A stretch of DNA of 64,000 bases from Agarophyton chilense (taxonomy: Eukaryota; Rhodophyta; Florideophyceae; Gracilariales; Gracilariaceae), in the NCBI GenBank assembly GCA_030374765.1, contig JARGXX010000088.1:186001-250000 (forward strand), in the 5' to 3' direction. Below, piece after piece: positions 24,330-34,445 of this stretch (its first letter is position 1; every line of letters begins with the position of its first letter). The translations under genes and the position numbers were made by a program. Below the pieces are notes generated by a model. It did not search any database and was not told the origin of the DNA. It saw only the letters and a list, made by a program, of their open reading frames with translations.

Positions 24330-24359
24330 CACAGCGCGTGCCGAAACCGGCACGCGCTG
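24330..24359. other. Perfect GC-rich hairpin
   Basis: ACAGCGCGTGCCG at 24330-24342 pairs perfectly with CGGCACGCGCTGT at 24347-24359 across a four-base AAAC loop. The stem has 13 base pairs, ten of them G-C. It lies in unassigned sequence inside overlapping open frames. Function unknown. Confidence 0.8.
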
Positions 24360-24784
24360 TTCGAACGAATTGATACCGATCACAATCCGGAGGAGCCTCT
24401 CCGAATTCTTACTTCGCGCTCCAGAGAACCATCCTGGCACATGCACTGCCTTTTCAGACGCTCTGAGCAGTTGGGAATCCATCCTTCGCTGCAAAGACGA
24501 CCTGCCTCCCATAAACGCCACACAAATGTGCTTGATGTTTCTGCTGGGAGACCTTCTGAAGGACACACATGTGCCGATGTTCTCAGCACCATCTCTCGTA
24601 TCCAATCTGTATCCTCTGAACGAAACTTGCGGGATGACGGTGCTCTTAATCAATACAATGAACAATAACAAGCGCAACAGCCAAACGAGTTTGAAGTTTT
24701 GACACCACCCTCTAAACATGCTTTGCAGGAACCTGCATTTGGATGGATATCTCGCAACCGACATATTGACCGTTTTGGTGCACA
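24360..24784. other. Unassigned region with overlapping open frames
   Basis: Both strands are open for more than 140 codons (24271-24702 plus, 24207-24785 minus), but the plus frame opens on GTG and the minus frame on TTG. Neither shows a known motif. Confidence 0.3.
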
Positions 24785-25096
24785 ATGACAGAGAGCGAGA
24801 AAGGATACCTCGCAGTCTACCTCGTCGATGGACATATCACCCCCTCACTGAAGGTGGTGATGTTCTCCCTACTATGTTTCACTGCCGTGCCGTCTAGAAG
24901 ATCGTCAAGGATATTTGATGGAAGGCCTTTGATATCTGTCGAAAATCATACGAGTGTGGAGCCCCTTGTTGAAGAAGTTACTCAGCAATTTAATTCTATG
25001 CTCTCCGACCTTCGCTCAATTGACAAAAAAGTCGAGAAGGCGAAAGTGCAGCGCCTTTTGGCCAATCGAGGCGTGGTGCATGCGGGGGACGTTTGA
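24785..25096 (+). CDS. Hypothetical 103-residue open frame
   Basis: The frame begins at a real ATG and ends at 25096. Its second half is helical and charged (EEVTQQFNSMLSDLRSIDKK), like a short coiled coil. I do not recognise it. It may be an upstream exon of the TMEM230-like gene, which starts with a splice-acceptor-like TTTTCAG at 25349, but no splice pair could be shown to hold the frame. Confidence 0.3.
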   Translation: MTESEKGYLAVYLVDGHITPSLKVVMFSLLCFTAVPSRRSSRIFDGRPLISVENHTSVEPLVEEVTQQFNSMLSDLRSIDKKVEKAKVQRLLANRGVVHAGDV

Positions 25097-25349
25097 AAGC
25101 GTCGTTTTCAAGTCGCGCGTGCAATGTGGGGCGCATTGTCAAGGTTTACGCAAAGGCGATTGCTTCGTGAGGTTATGCTTCCGTGCTTTGCTTCGTTTGT
25201 TGCCTTCGTCTTCGCCCTTCACCCCAAACCTGAGATGTCACGACCACAGCCAACTCTATCTTTCTCGAATAACAGCTCCTATAGAGAGGTTCGTCACTCA
25301 ACTAAGCGGCAAAACCAACCGCAGCACCACTCTCTGACACACTTTTCAG

Positions 25350-25706
25350 GAAGACATTCCAGCTTATTTGTATGACACTTCGAAAAGTCGATACAGTGAT
25401 GCACATCTCTTTCTTCGATGTGCTGCAGGTGAACACAGAACATCATTTCCTTGGAGAACAACCTTCGTAGCATTATTTCTTTTCGGTTTCGGTATTTCGT
25501 TTTTACTCATCGGCTTGCTACACTTTCGCGAAAGAGATCAGGCTACATCGATTGCCTTTATTGCTGTTGGGTTCATTGAATTTGTTCCAGGAACTTTTGT
25601 CGCTCATAACTTGATTCAAACATTACGTGGAGGCTCGTGGTTTCATCTATCGCAATGTACGTTGTGTTACGTGTTGGCTTTTCAAGTCTGTAGAGCGCAT
25701 AGTTGA
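25350..25706 (+). CDS. TMEM230-like (DUF872) two-span membrane protein, partial
   Basis: The frame opens after a TTTTCAG acceptor and reads without an ATG: EDIPAYLYDTSKSRYSD, then FPWRTTFVALFLFGFGISFL (span 1), a short hydrophilic turn, ATSIAFIAVGFIEFVPGTFV (span 2). The P-W-[KR]-x5-LFLxG start, the spacing of the spans and the F-x-PG at the end of span 2 are those of TMEM230/DUF872, proteins of secretory and synaptic vesicles. The family's C-terminal GYRGYSYDDIP is not in this frame; the next frame gives ARGFIYRNV at about 25633, which could be its counterpart after a frameshift or splice. The first exon is not identified. Moderate confidence in family, low in gene structure. Confidence 0.5.
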   Translation, partial: EDIPAYLYDTSKSRYSDAHLFLRCAAGEHRTSFPWRTTFVALFLFGFGISFLLIGLLHFRERDQATSIAFIAVGFIEFVPGTFVAHNLIQTLRGGSWFHLSQCTLCYVLAFQVCRAHS

Positions 25707-26160
25707 ATGTGAGCACGAAATCGATATTAACCTTCGTTCTTTTTTTGATGTATCACTCGCGCAGTTGCTCATTGGGATGACTACAGATGGTAGCCATGTC
25801 TTACAATGCGCATGTTACCGCATCATCACAGCGCTTGTTGTGTTCAAGTCCTACATATGTGGAGCCACTACCATTCATGTTATCTTCACTTCTCGTGCCC
25901 GCTCATCGACACCCGCAAACGTCGTTCTCTCGATAGAAAGCGGCTTATATCTATCGATTATTTCGCACAAAACACGTGTTCATAGCTTTTCAAGCAAAAG
26001 ATAGCCATTTTGCAGGAGTAAAATCGCATATACGTTTTATTTAGTCTTTCATTTCCATTTCAGTAAATAAAACGTCATGAGCATTAGTACATAGCTACCA
26101 CTGTCTTCATACAAAACGATACAGCACCAACAAGAATAAAAATATCAAAGCCCCTGACGT
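25707..26160. other. Intergenic
   Basis: No gene is recognised. It is the 3' side of both the TMEM230-like frame and the mitochondrial-carrier relic. AAATAAA at about 26065 could serve as a poly-A signal for the upstream plus-strand gene. Confidence 0.4.
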
Positions 26161-26161
26161 T

Positions 26162-27620
26162 CTACGACGATGTTCTTACGTGCAGTGATGACTGCAACAG
26201 AAAAATCCCAACAGCGTGTTGAGTAGAAAGCATCAACACGAGTTCGTAACCGTTTATACACCAGAAACCAACAGCTGTTGACGGTGCAATCTTGAATAGG
26301 TTCGGCAACGCACCCCGAAAATATCCGCGCCATCCCATCTGACTCCCAATTTCTGTGCAAGCATTGAAAAAAGTCGTCGCTTGTGAGCCTGATCTAGGAT
26401 AATATCCAGCAACCTTCATTCGTCTACGGCGCGTATCGATAGGATACGTTGCCAACTGGCTCGTCATGTTCGTTAGAATTCCGGCCGCAACCAAACCGCA
26501 TGGTGTTGGCGTGTTTGAAGGGTCGCTTTTGCGTCGCGGCAAGATAGGTAACAAGCATATTTCGTACACAGCCGGTATGATGCCCACAAAACCGAAGCTC
26601 CCAACCAGCGTAGGGAATAATCCATGATAGATTTTACGCACGCCTTCTGTCCGCATGGATTCATTGATTCCATGAAAAGGGCCGCGATAGGCCTCGAAGC
26701 CCTTCCTCTTCCTAGCCAAGCGCGCACGCACCAAATCGAAAGGATATGTTGCCGTGTGACTTACCATTCCAGCCACCCCTACGGCGAACAGCGCATGCAT
26801 TGTACGATTGCCGCCCGTTCCCGTTACATTGGACGACACACTGTCTTCATTCAACCCCGACCTCGGCGACGAAAACCATGCAGCTGCATCAGGGGAAGAC
26901 GCAAGGCGCGCAACTAACGCAATTTGAATTATAGTACTGGGAACCGGGCCAAGGTTGTTGGCTTCGTTCTGCCTAAACAAAGCACATCGGATGCTGGATT
27001 TTTCCGCAATCACCTGACACATGATTGCGATCCATTCTCCTGAGTATTAAACTCGGTTTCCAGTTTTCATCAGCATCTTTGCCCTTTCTAGGGGAGCAAC
27101 TGCAGTTCTGCTCACTACTACAGTCAGACGCAGAGCCATCCAGTCGGACCATTACATCCATGTTGGCATAGTTGGCGGGTACACAGAATGCTTCTGCAAG
27201 GTTGAGCGAGTGGTCGCTGGAATGGTGTTCCTACTAACAAACTGGGATCCAAATAGGGACGGTGTGGCATAAGGTCCAAGGTACGCCACGTCATCGATAT
27301 CCTTTCCGAGCAGATCCAATAGTATCAGAATTCAGGAGGGGCTCTCTTATTGTTTGAATATCCTCTCTGAACAACGGCGGCAGTATATCCTTCGAACCCT
27401 CATTGAAAAAGTCCGAATTCCATGATGCCCAAACACGGACCTTAGTATAGGATTTTACCCTGATAACATCATTTGAGCAGTGTGGTCGTATCCGGTGTAC
27501 TCATGCAACAGTTCTTCCATGTCCTCTAGAGATATTAAGCCAGTGTTGCTCTGGTCCGATTTCCGAAATTCCTCTTCATTGTCAGCGTCAGGGTTGTTGA
27601 TAACAATATCAAACCGACAG
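26162..27620 (-). pseudogene. Calcium-regulated mitochondrial carrier (SCaMC-like, SLC25 family) pseudogene
   Basis: SCaMC proteins exchange ATP-Mg for phosphate across the inner mitochondrial membrane and have N-terminal EF hands. The minus strand shows an EF-hand loop DQSNTGLISLED (about 27530) and, further down, the first carrier repeat VVVSRTAVAPLERAKML (27080), then LFRQNEANNLGPVPST (the RGN..N family step), the second repeat ATYPFDLVRARLARKRKG followed by GIRKIYHG-like GVRKIYHGLFPTLVG, and the third repeat LATYPIDTRRRRM and YFRGALPNLFKIAPSTAV. The two C-terminal repeats are one open frame, 26162-27022. Upstream there is an in-frame TAA between VAPLERAKML and YSGEW, and the EF-hand part is in another frame and stops early. 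Unrecognised introns could explain part of this, but a decayed gene is likelier. Confidence 0.7.
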
Positions 27621-28442
27621 AACTCTTCTTCCAATCAGCCCTGCCCTCCATGCCACGCCGAAAGAAAGTAACAGGGCGGGGCGACGGGGCTGTTCGGTGA
27701 CAGCGCTGCGGGACAGTGCGTTTCAAAGTGCACAACATCGCACAATTCGAAAGAATTGTGCCTGTAGGAGAGTCCTCCAGCCTGCTTTACAGACACAATA
27801 CACACGCAATGTGCCCTCTGATGTTCGACATTCTATCGTTTTCGCATGATCACGCACGCAGATTCCATTGCTTGAGTCATGGCACACATCTCTTCTCCAG
27901 TGAACGCAATAGAATGCTAGTTCCCAGTTTCCTAAGACCTCATTCCAGCTCATTTCGTTTCCAACACCATTACGAACGGGCTTCAGTTTTCAGTTTTCCT
28001 CTTCAAACGCTTGAATGTTACCTATCCTACATTTTAAGGGTTCTCGTACGAGTAGGTTCTGGATATGGGAACATAAAAACCACTTTGCAACATGTCCGGC
28101 GTGAACCGTTGGCAGTCACCTGCTCGATCGATATATGAGTGTCATCCATGTGAAGAGGCCCAGGCTACGTCATGCGAACGATGAGGAGGCCCATCGGAAG
28201 GAGGTGGAGCTCCTCGGGAGTGTTATTGACATCAACCGTAACGGCTCAAGCGATCCGAGCCATAATGTGTGCAAGTCATGCCTAGCTTTTACTTGTACTG
28301 GTAACGAACAGTAAGCTAGCGACCACACACATAGAAAAGTACGGTTGAACGGTGATTCCCATACGATTTAAATAAAGTTAACTTGATAGGAGTGCACTTT
28401 GGGTATCTATCTCACAATCACCGTATTCCAACAAGGTGACCA
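27621..28442. other. Intergenic
   Basis: No gene is recognised. Short frames on both strands lack motifs. Confidence 0.4.
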
Positions 28443-28685
28443 GTGGAGCTTGAAGAGGTGGGGGCAAAAAAAGAGTATGAATTGGTGCTTTTTGTGGCTA
28501 GTGCAGAAGAGACGAAGGAGGAAGTAGAGCCCACTCTTCGAGAGAAGATAGCTGAGCTCGAGAAAGAGGTGAACCGGCTCCGGGCTTGTCAGCAACAGCT
28601 CCAGGGGGCTCAGAAAAAAATGGCTCAGTTGGAGAGCCGGGTGAGGGTTATGTCAGCCGCAATAAGTCGACGCAACCGTGCTTAA
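28443..28685 (+). CDS. Small coiled-coil open frame
   Basis: An 80-codon frame without ATG at its start encodes a strongly heptad-patterned helix (LREKIAELEKEVNRLRA, then KKMAQLESRVRVM). It could be the tail of a leucine-zipper protein or of a retroelement gag. No partner exon was found. Confidence 0.25.
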   Translation: MELEEVGAKKEYELVLFVASAEETKEEVEPTLREKIAELEKEVNRLRACQQQLQGAQKKMAQLESRVRVMSAAISRRNRA

Positions 28686-29564
28686 AAAAACTAAGCGGGA
28701 GCACGGGAGGAACAAACAGGCAAGCGCAACCCAGGGTCCCGGTCGAGGGAAGGGGTGGTTAGTTAAGAAGGATTAGAATGTTTGATAAATATGTATTGAA
28801 ATGAAATGTTTGAGCTGTGGAGTGCTTGGGGTTGTCGTCAACTCCATCAGTGCATTGTTCAATCATCAAGAACTTCTTCCCTGTTCTATTCGTCCAACGC
28901 TTTCATAACGTGCATGGAACTGGTCATGATTCTGTGGAGCATCTGAGGGGTGTTCACTCGCAAATGGTGTTGATAGAAGAGTGCGGTCCTTGTTCCCATT
29001 TCAGCGGGAAGATTGGTTGTAGCGGTTTTCGCGAGAGTCGTGTGCAGTGCGTGCAGATTCACGACGTCGGTGCCCAACTTAACAAACAGATCGTCGGCCA
29101 AGAAAGGATGAGCGTGTGCAACAGCAGTCTCACATGCGCCAGCCCGTGTGGTGATGTTGGACTCGCAGTGCAAAGCAGATAGCACGGGACGGGCGGGACG
29201 CGTCTCGGGCGCTTGCCCACGCGTGCCGGAACAGTTGACATGACAATGTTAAAACTATTGAAACAGAAGCGGCGCATGGTACGTTAATTCGCCTTTATCG
29301 TCAGCATCAGGCAGTTCAGGACGCCAGTATCAATCCCATTGCATCCATATTTTCTTGGACGGGTGGTTTGAAACATCGAGGAAAACTCAATCAAAATGAA
29401 GATCTTGTTAATATTGCAACACGAGTTGAAAAGGCTTGTATTGATACTGTGGAAAGTGCAACGATGACATGAGATCTCCCCCTCTCCATTCTTGGTATCA
29501 ATAGCACTGATCGTCTGTATTGGGACACCACTGAGGGTTGTGGTACGCATGAGTAGTGGATCAT
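28686..29564. other. Unassigned region
   Basis: A minus-strand frame at 28886-29185 (99 codons) and another at 29284-29655 look protein-like (hydrophobic start MVLIVLISLMLARG) but match no family I can name. They may continue the membrane-protein relic to the right. Confidence 0.25.
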
Positions 29565-30300
29565 CTAGTTGCGAGAGATTCCACGAGTTAGTGACGGGCT
29601 GACGAATGGCCAACCCTCGTGCAAGCATAAGTGAGATGAGAACAATGAGTACCACTCCTTAGCAATGGTGCCCAATGTGAGGGACGACAAGAGTCTCTTG
29701 TATGCCAGCGTTATGAGCAGGGCCGGTACCAGCACAAACACCTCCGCCAGCAATTTGATGGGCAATCTACCCAGAAGGCGAATGAGTGCAACGTTCGCCT
29801 GCGGCCCGGCGATGGCATACGCCGACGAAATGGACAGATAATATATCAGAACAGCAAGCGCAAGAAGCCATCACGCCGGCGTGTACCAACGGTACGGGAT
29901 GAAAAGCGCCGCCAGTAATTGCAGGGAATTTGGCTGGCTCAAATGCGACTGCATGTATAAATCAACGGACTGATAGCCCAAAGCTTAATTAGTTGAATAA
30001 TACGCGCGTTTCAAAAGCTGGCTGGTGGCAACGGCGACTCGTAGCTGTGCAAGCAAGTTGCAGGTGAAGAGCAGCACGAGCGGGCGGTGACCGACTGCGT
30101 GCAGTGCGATGGGTAGGGCGAGAATACCCGTCCGTATTATGGTGGCTACGCTCACCGGTGTAGTATGCACGAGGTTGCCGAAGGACGGGCGCATGCGCGC
30201 AGCCGGCACGGTGAAGGCGCGACGACGGTGGTGCGCGCGGTCCATTCGATAGGCACTTGCCGTTCAACCAGAGGCGGGCGCGTGGGCCAGGTCGTGCGCT
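29565..30300 (-). pseudogene. Unidentified polytopic membrane-protein relic
   Basis: A single minus-strand frame runs for about 245 codons with three in-frame stops and is strongly hydrophobic: TIIRTGILALPIALHAVG, PLVLLFTCNLLAQLRVAV, WLLALAVLIYYLSISSAYA and LLAEVFVLVPALLITLAYKR are likely membrane spans. The family was not recognised. Base composition is GC-rich compared with the neighbours. Confidence 0.35.
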
Positions 30301-31105
30301 AGGGTGTGAATGAGCCGCGCGTAGTGCCCTCCCTTTGTGCTGAGCATCGAGTGCCGCCCGCTGCTCAGCATTCATAGCAGTGCACACAGCACAACTCGCG
30401 ACGAGGAAATGGCTAAATGTCATTCTGAACGGTGCGGCGCAGCCAGACGCCTGAAAAAAATGAGACGTTTAAAATGGTCTTAGCATGCCCCGTCCGCGCC
30501 GACTCATTTGCGACGTGTGTCGTGTGCCGCGCAGCGGTACTTGTCACCCCACGCTTTCGATTCTAAAGCCATTGCGCGCGTCCGCCCACACCTCCCCACC
30601 CCCCCAAACACCGACTGACTTGGCGCCCCTCCCCCTTCTCCCCCCGCCACAACGGTCACCACGCTCGCACCGCAGCACGTGGGCCTCCCCTTCAGCGTGC
30701 CCTAGTCCGCCCTTCTGCCTTCGTCCCCCTCTCCTGCCTCCCCTCCCTTCAATGTACGCTTCCGCCCGTCTGACGCGCATCGTCACTCAGTCGCTGCTTG
30801 TCTGCGCCGCTCCGCCGCGCTGGTCTCGCCGCTTGAGCTGCCCTCTCCATGGAAGACCCCCTACGAGTCTTGCTCGACTCTCTTCCCACCTGCCTCGCGT
30901 CTTTTACTGCGTCGTCGTCCCCACCGTGGCAATATCCGAGACATTTCTTCTGCACTTTTGCTTTTCAGGAACAAACGTGAGAGGCTATTAACAATTCTAC
31001 TATTTGTTTAATGTCGCAAGCTTTGTTCCAGTAGAAATGGTTTCCTCTGATGTAGAAGTTTTTGTCAAGTTCGCGCTCTCAACTACAGCACGACCCAAAC
31101 CCATA
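30301..31105. other. GC- and CT-rich low-complexity stretch
   Basis: From about 30480 to 30900 the plus strand is dominated by C and T, giving proline- and serine-rich open frames on the plus strand and arginine- and glycine-rich ones on the minus strand. This is more likely a promoter or leader type of sequence than a gene. Confidence 0.4.
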
Positions 31106-31308
31106 CAGTGCGTTTCAAAAACATATCCCTTTACAAAAACTGCGCCAAAAAGGCATTTCACGTACTGTAGAGCACATTTCACAACAAATAAAAACCACTA
31201 AGTCAATAACACTGTTTCGAAAGTATATCCTTTATACAATCATTCGCTCAATTATGGTTCGTGGCGCACCTCTGACACGCTCTGAACAGCTGGGAATCAT
31301 GGAATTAG
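31106..31308 (+). mobile_element. Tc1/mariner 5' end, cut by the gypsy element
   Basis: A terminal repeat starting CAGTGCGTTTCAAAA follows a TA dinucleotide at 31104-31105 and matches the repeat at 21764. About 150 bases later an ATG at 31254 opens MVRGAPLTRSEQLGIMELV, the start of a mariner-type transposase helix-turn-helix. The gypsy LTR begins immediately after, at 31309, so the rest of the transposon is displaced or lost. Confidence 0.7.
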
Positions 31309-32174
31309 TGAAGAGCAACGTCCTCCAGGGAGATTTTTGGGGACTTAAGTTTTTTCCGGAGCCTCCGGCGTGCAACCTCGTTATGAGTAGGAGTAATCCG
31401 CTTTCACGGCGACACCCGGAACGCCGGTGATGCACCGGCGGGACTGGGTGCCATACACGTGGCCGCAGCGCCCGCGCGACACGTGGCCGCCAGATTGGTT
31501 CCCTTTGTTAGACGGACATTTAGCTATTTAGGATAGACTTTACTTATTCTATTCTACGGTGACTACAGTACTTAGGCCGCCGGCCTCGCGGCCGCCGGTC
31601 CAGTAAAGTCTCCCCAACAAGGGGTGATCTTGGTCTTCCAGATCTTGGCTCTGGGTCGAACCGCCTGCGCGGATATACAATTCCTTACGGAGGGATTTCC
31701 CGTGGTGCACGGCTTCCCAACCCCCTTGGACGTTCAAGCAGCCTTCGTGTGTTGGGTATCTATTCCCACTTTCGTGGTTTCGCCCGTGTATACGGTTTGC
31801 TACATCCGGTAGTGCCGGCTATTCCCGAGTCCCCTCTTGCGACTCGTGGTCAACCTCGCCCTCTCGCCTCCGTTCCCATTTTCCTTCCCTTTTCCTCCCC
31901 TTCATTGGGCAATTCCCGCTCTTGCGGCTCGCACTAACACCTGTCGTGCTCGCCACTCTCGTGGGTTTTGCCTCCTCAGAGGATACGCAAGCACCGCTTC
32001 GGCGGATATTCTCGGCTTCTTTCAGCCTCCCTGTGCCCGTCGCGACGGTTCGGCTCCGACTTACACCCGGCATTGCGCGCCGATCCCTGGGAGGGCTCTA
32101 CCGCGCCGGTTACCTCGTGAGAGGAAGATCCGGACGTCTTCGTAGGTTTTCCCCCTTGGGGGCATTGTCCTACA
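31309..32174 (+). repeat. 5' LTR of the gypsy element
   Basis: 866 bases starting TGAAGAGCAACG and ending GTCCTACA. It contains paired CACGTGG boxes, an AT-rich promoter-like stretch near 31530-31555 and a G-C palindromic segment near 31580-31600. It matches the solo LTR at 11499-12363 in reverse. Confidence 0.93.
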
Positions 32175-32177
32175 AAT

Positions 32178-32189
32178 TGGTCTCCCGAC
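32178..32189 (+). promoter_or_regulatory. Probable primer-binding site
   Basis: TGGTCTCCCGAC lies three bases after the LTR end. It begins with TGG, complementary to a tRNA CCA end. The matching tRNA was not identified. Confidence 0.5.
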
Positions 32190-32297
32190 TTAGAAGTCAA
32201 GACCGCTTGTGTCCTCTCTGAGGTTGTTTTCTGTTTAACGGGTTTTCTCCGGTCTCACCGGTTTGCTTTCAATTCTTCCGTCAAGACGGTGTGGCCA

Positions 32298-34410
32298 ATG
32301 CCAAGGAAACCGCCTAGCATGGAGCCTCCTGCAACACGCAGCCGTTCCCGCCAAAGCGGTGATGCCAGGGGCACTGATGTTCCACAGGCCCTGGCTCCAA
32401 CACCGGATTCCCGGGAGATACCGGTCACCGGCACTGAAGACCCGCAGCCCGATTCTGGGTTAACGACCGTCGCAACGGTGGTTTCTCCGCCTCCGCGGTT
32501 GGTCGACCAAGCGCGGGTTGTACGCTTGGAAGAGCAGCTCCGCTCCCTGCGGGCTGCTCACAATACCCTCTCGAGGGAGTTCACCTCTTTACGAGGAAGC
32601 CTCGCTAACCCCCCTACAAGTGAGTTAGCCGAGGATATCCGCGTATTGCGGTCGGACGTCAATACACTACTCGAGTGTTTTGGCGCTCCGTCTTCCTTCG
32701 CAGAAGGTCTGGAGAATCGCTTCGAGCGTCTCCGAAGCCGACTTGAGTCGGTCGAGAGGACGTTAACCTCGCCCGCGAACGCGGCTAGACCGGTTGTCTC
32801 TCATCGAGAGACCCAGTCGCGGAACCGGAAGAGCCGGAGGAACCGGGATTCTAACCGTAAGCACGGACACCCGTCCGACTCATCATCTGAGTCGGACGGT
32901 AAACCAAGTGACTTGGAGAGTTCCGATTCGTCGGTGAGCGATGACCCACAGGATCGTTATGGGCGCTCTTCCCGCTCAAAGCGGTCCTCTGCCACCTACG
33001 GGGCCATACGGTCGCGCCCCAAGGGTCGGCGACATCCGGGCCTCAAACCCTTGAAGCCCACCAACCCTCTGTACAGGACACTCCTGTCCTACCGGTATTA
33101 CCGGCTAGAAGATTCCTCTTTAGGTCGGACACCGCGTGACACGGGTAAAGTGAAAGACTGCATCAAGCGGATGCAGCTTTCACTTCGTAACCAGTTGTTT
33201 ACTGGGGATGATCCAATTCTGGTCTTGGATTTCCTACACCGCTTTGTAGCGGAAGCCGATATACTCGGAATGAACGAAGGACAAGCCTACGTGGCGCTAC
33301 CCTACTCTCTACGGGGTGTCGCTGAAGATCAGTTTTTGTCGGTTTGGGGCTCGTCGCGAGCCTCCGAAGGAGGTGTGACCTGCTGGCCCGAGGCCGTGCA
33401 GTACCTCCTGCGTTCCTACGCAACCAACACCGCGATACAAGCGGCGATACTCGCTTTGCGAGACACTCGACAACGCTCCGGCGAGCTCGAGACCGATTAC
33501 TCGGTACGCCTGAATAAGGCTTTCCACCGTTGTGGTAATGTATACCCCGCTGGGAAACGCTGTACGATGTTCCTTGATGGCTTGGATCCAGCCATCAAGA
33601 CTCTTGTCGCCCGTTACAGGGAACAAGAGCCGAAGGTGACCTACCTTGAACTCGTACAGTTTGCCCGCGCAGAGGGAGATGCACTACGTGCACGCAATCC
33701 GGGAACCCGGTCGAAGGCCGCTAAAGCATTGCTGCTTGAGTCAGACTCTTCTTCACCGCCGTTTGCGACGGATGGCCTCCCCAAACAGGGTTATGACAAT
33801 ATGAATGTCATCCATCACGATGGTTTATCTATTCCGACAACGGAATTACCGTCTACGACGGATGGCTCGGTTGACTCAACCGCAAGGGACACGGAGAACG
33901 GGCAGTTCTTTTATCTTAATGACCGCCGCACTCCGGCCCCCCCGTATGCCGTACTCGAACGGAATTACACGAAGTCAGCGCCCTGGATGGGTTGGAAACC
34001 GGGAACCCGGAAGATACACCGATGCTCGGAATGCCGTACCGCGAAACGCGGGAGTGACGTTGGTGTGCCACTTGTGCTACGAGCGCGGGCACACCTCCCC
34101 ACAATGCCTTTTATCGCTACGCGATATGACGCGAGTGGTGGATAATTACGAAGCCCTCTCCCCGCAGGAGAAGGGCTCCGTGCCACTCACGTTATATCTC
34201 CGCGCGAAGACGGACTTCCCCAACGCATTGGCTCACACTCTGAATTCTCGGTACAAACCGGCTCAGCCGGCACGCGCCGCACCAGCGCCAAACCACGCTG
34301 GTGGATCTCAACCCGCTCCTGCGGTAGCTACCGTGCAACGGAATCATGCACTCGTTGCCGAGGAAGTCGGGCCTTCGCCCGACCAGGACCCTGTACAGGG
34401 AAAAGAATAG
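32298..34410 (+). mobile_element. Gypsy gag region
   Basis: From the ATG at 32298 the region encodes a coiled-coil segment (VRLEEQLRSLRAAHNTLSRE), a serine- and arginine-rich linker, a capsid-like domain (about 33060-33660) and a CCHC zinc knuckle (CHLCYERGHTSPQC, near 34065-34115). This is the standard Metaviridae gag order. It is nearly whole. Confidence 0.75.
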
Positions 34411-34445
34411 AGAGAGTCTCCCCTTCGGAAGGGGCGTCCTCAGAG

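Noticed and set aside
28886-29280. Minus-strand frame with ALHCES recalling the M28 peptidase AHYDS step
   Set aside because: Only one weak motif matches and the domain order with the neighbouring membrane segments does not fit an M28 protein.
30485-30991. 168-codon open frame on the plus strand
   Set aside because: Pro/Ser/Arg-rich translation of a CT-rich stretch, with no motif; base composition alone explains the open frame.
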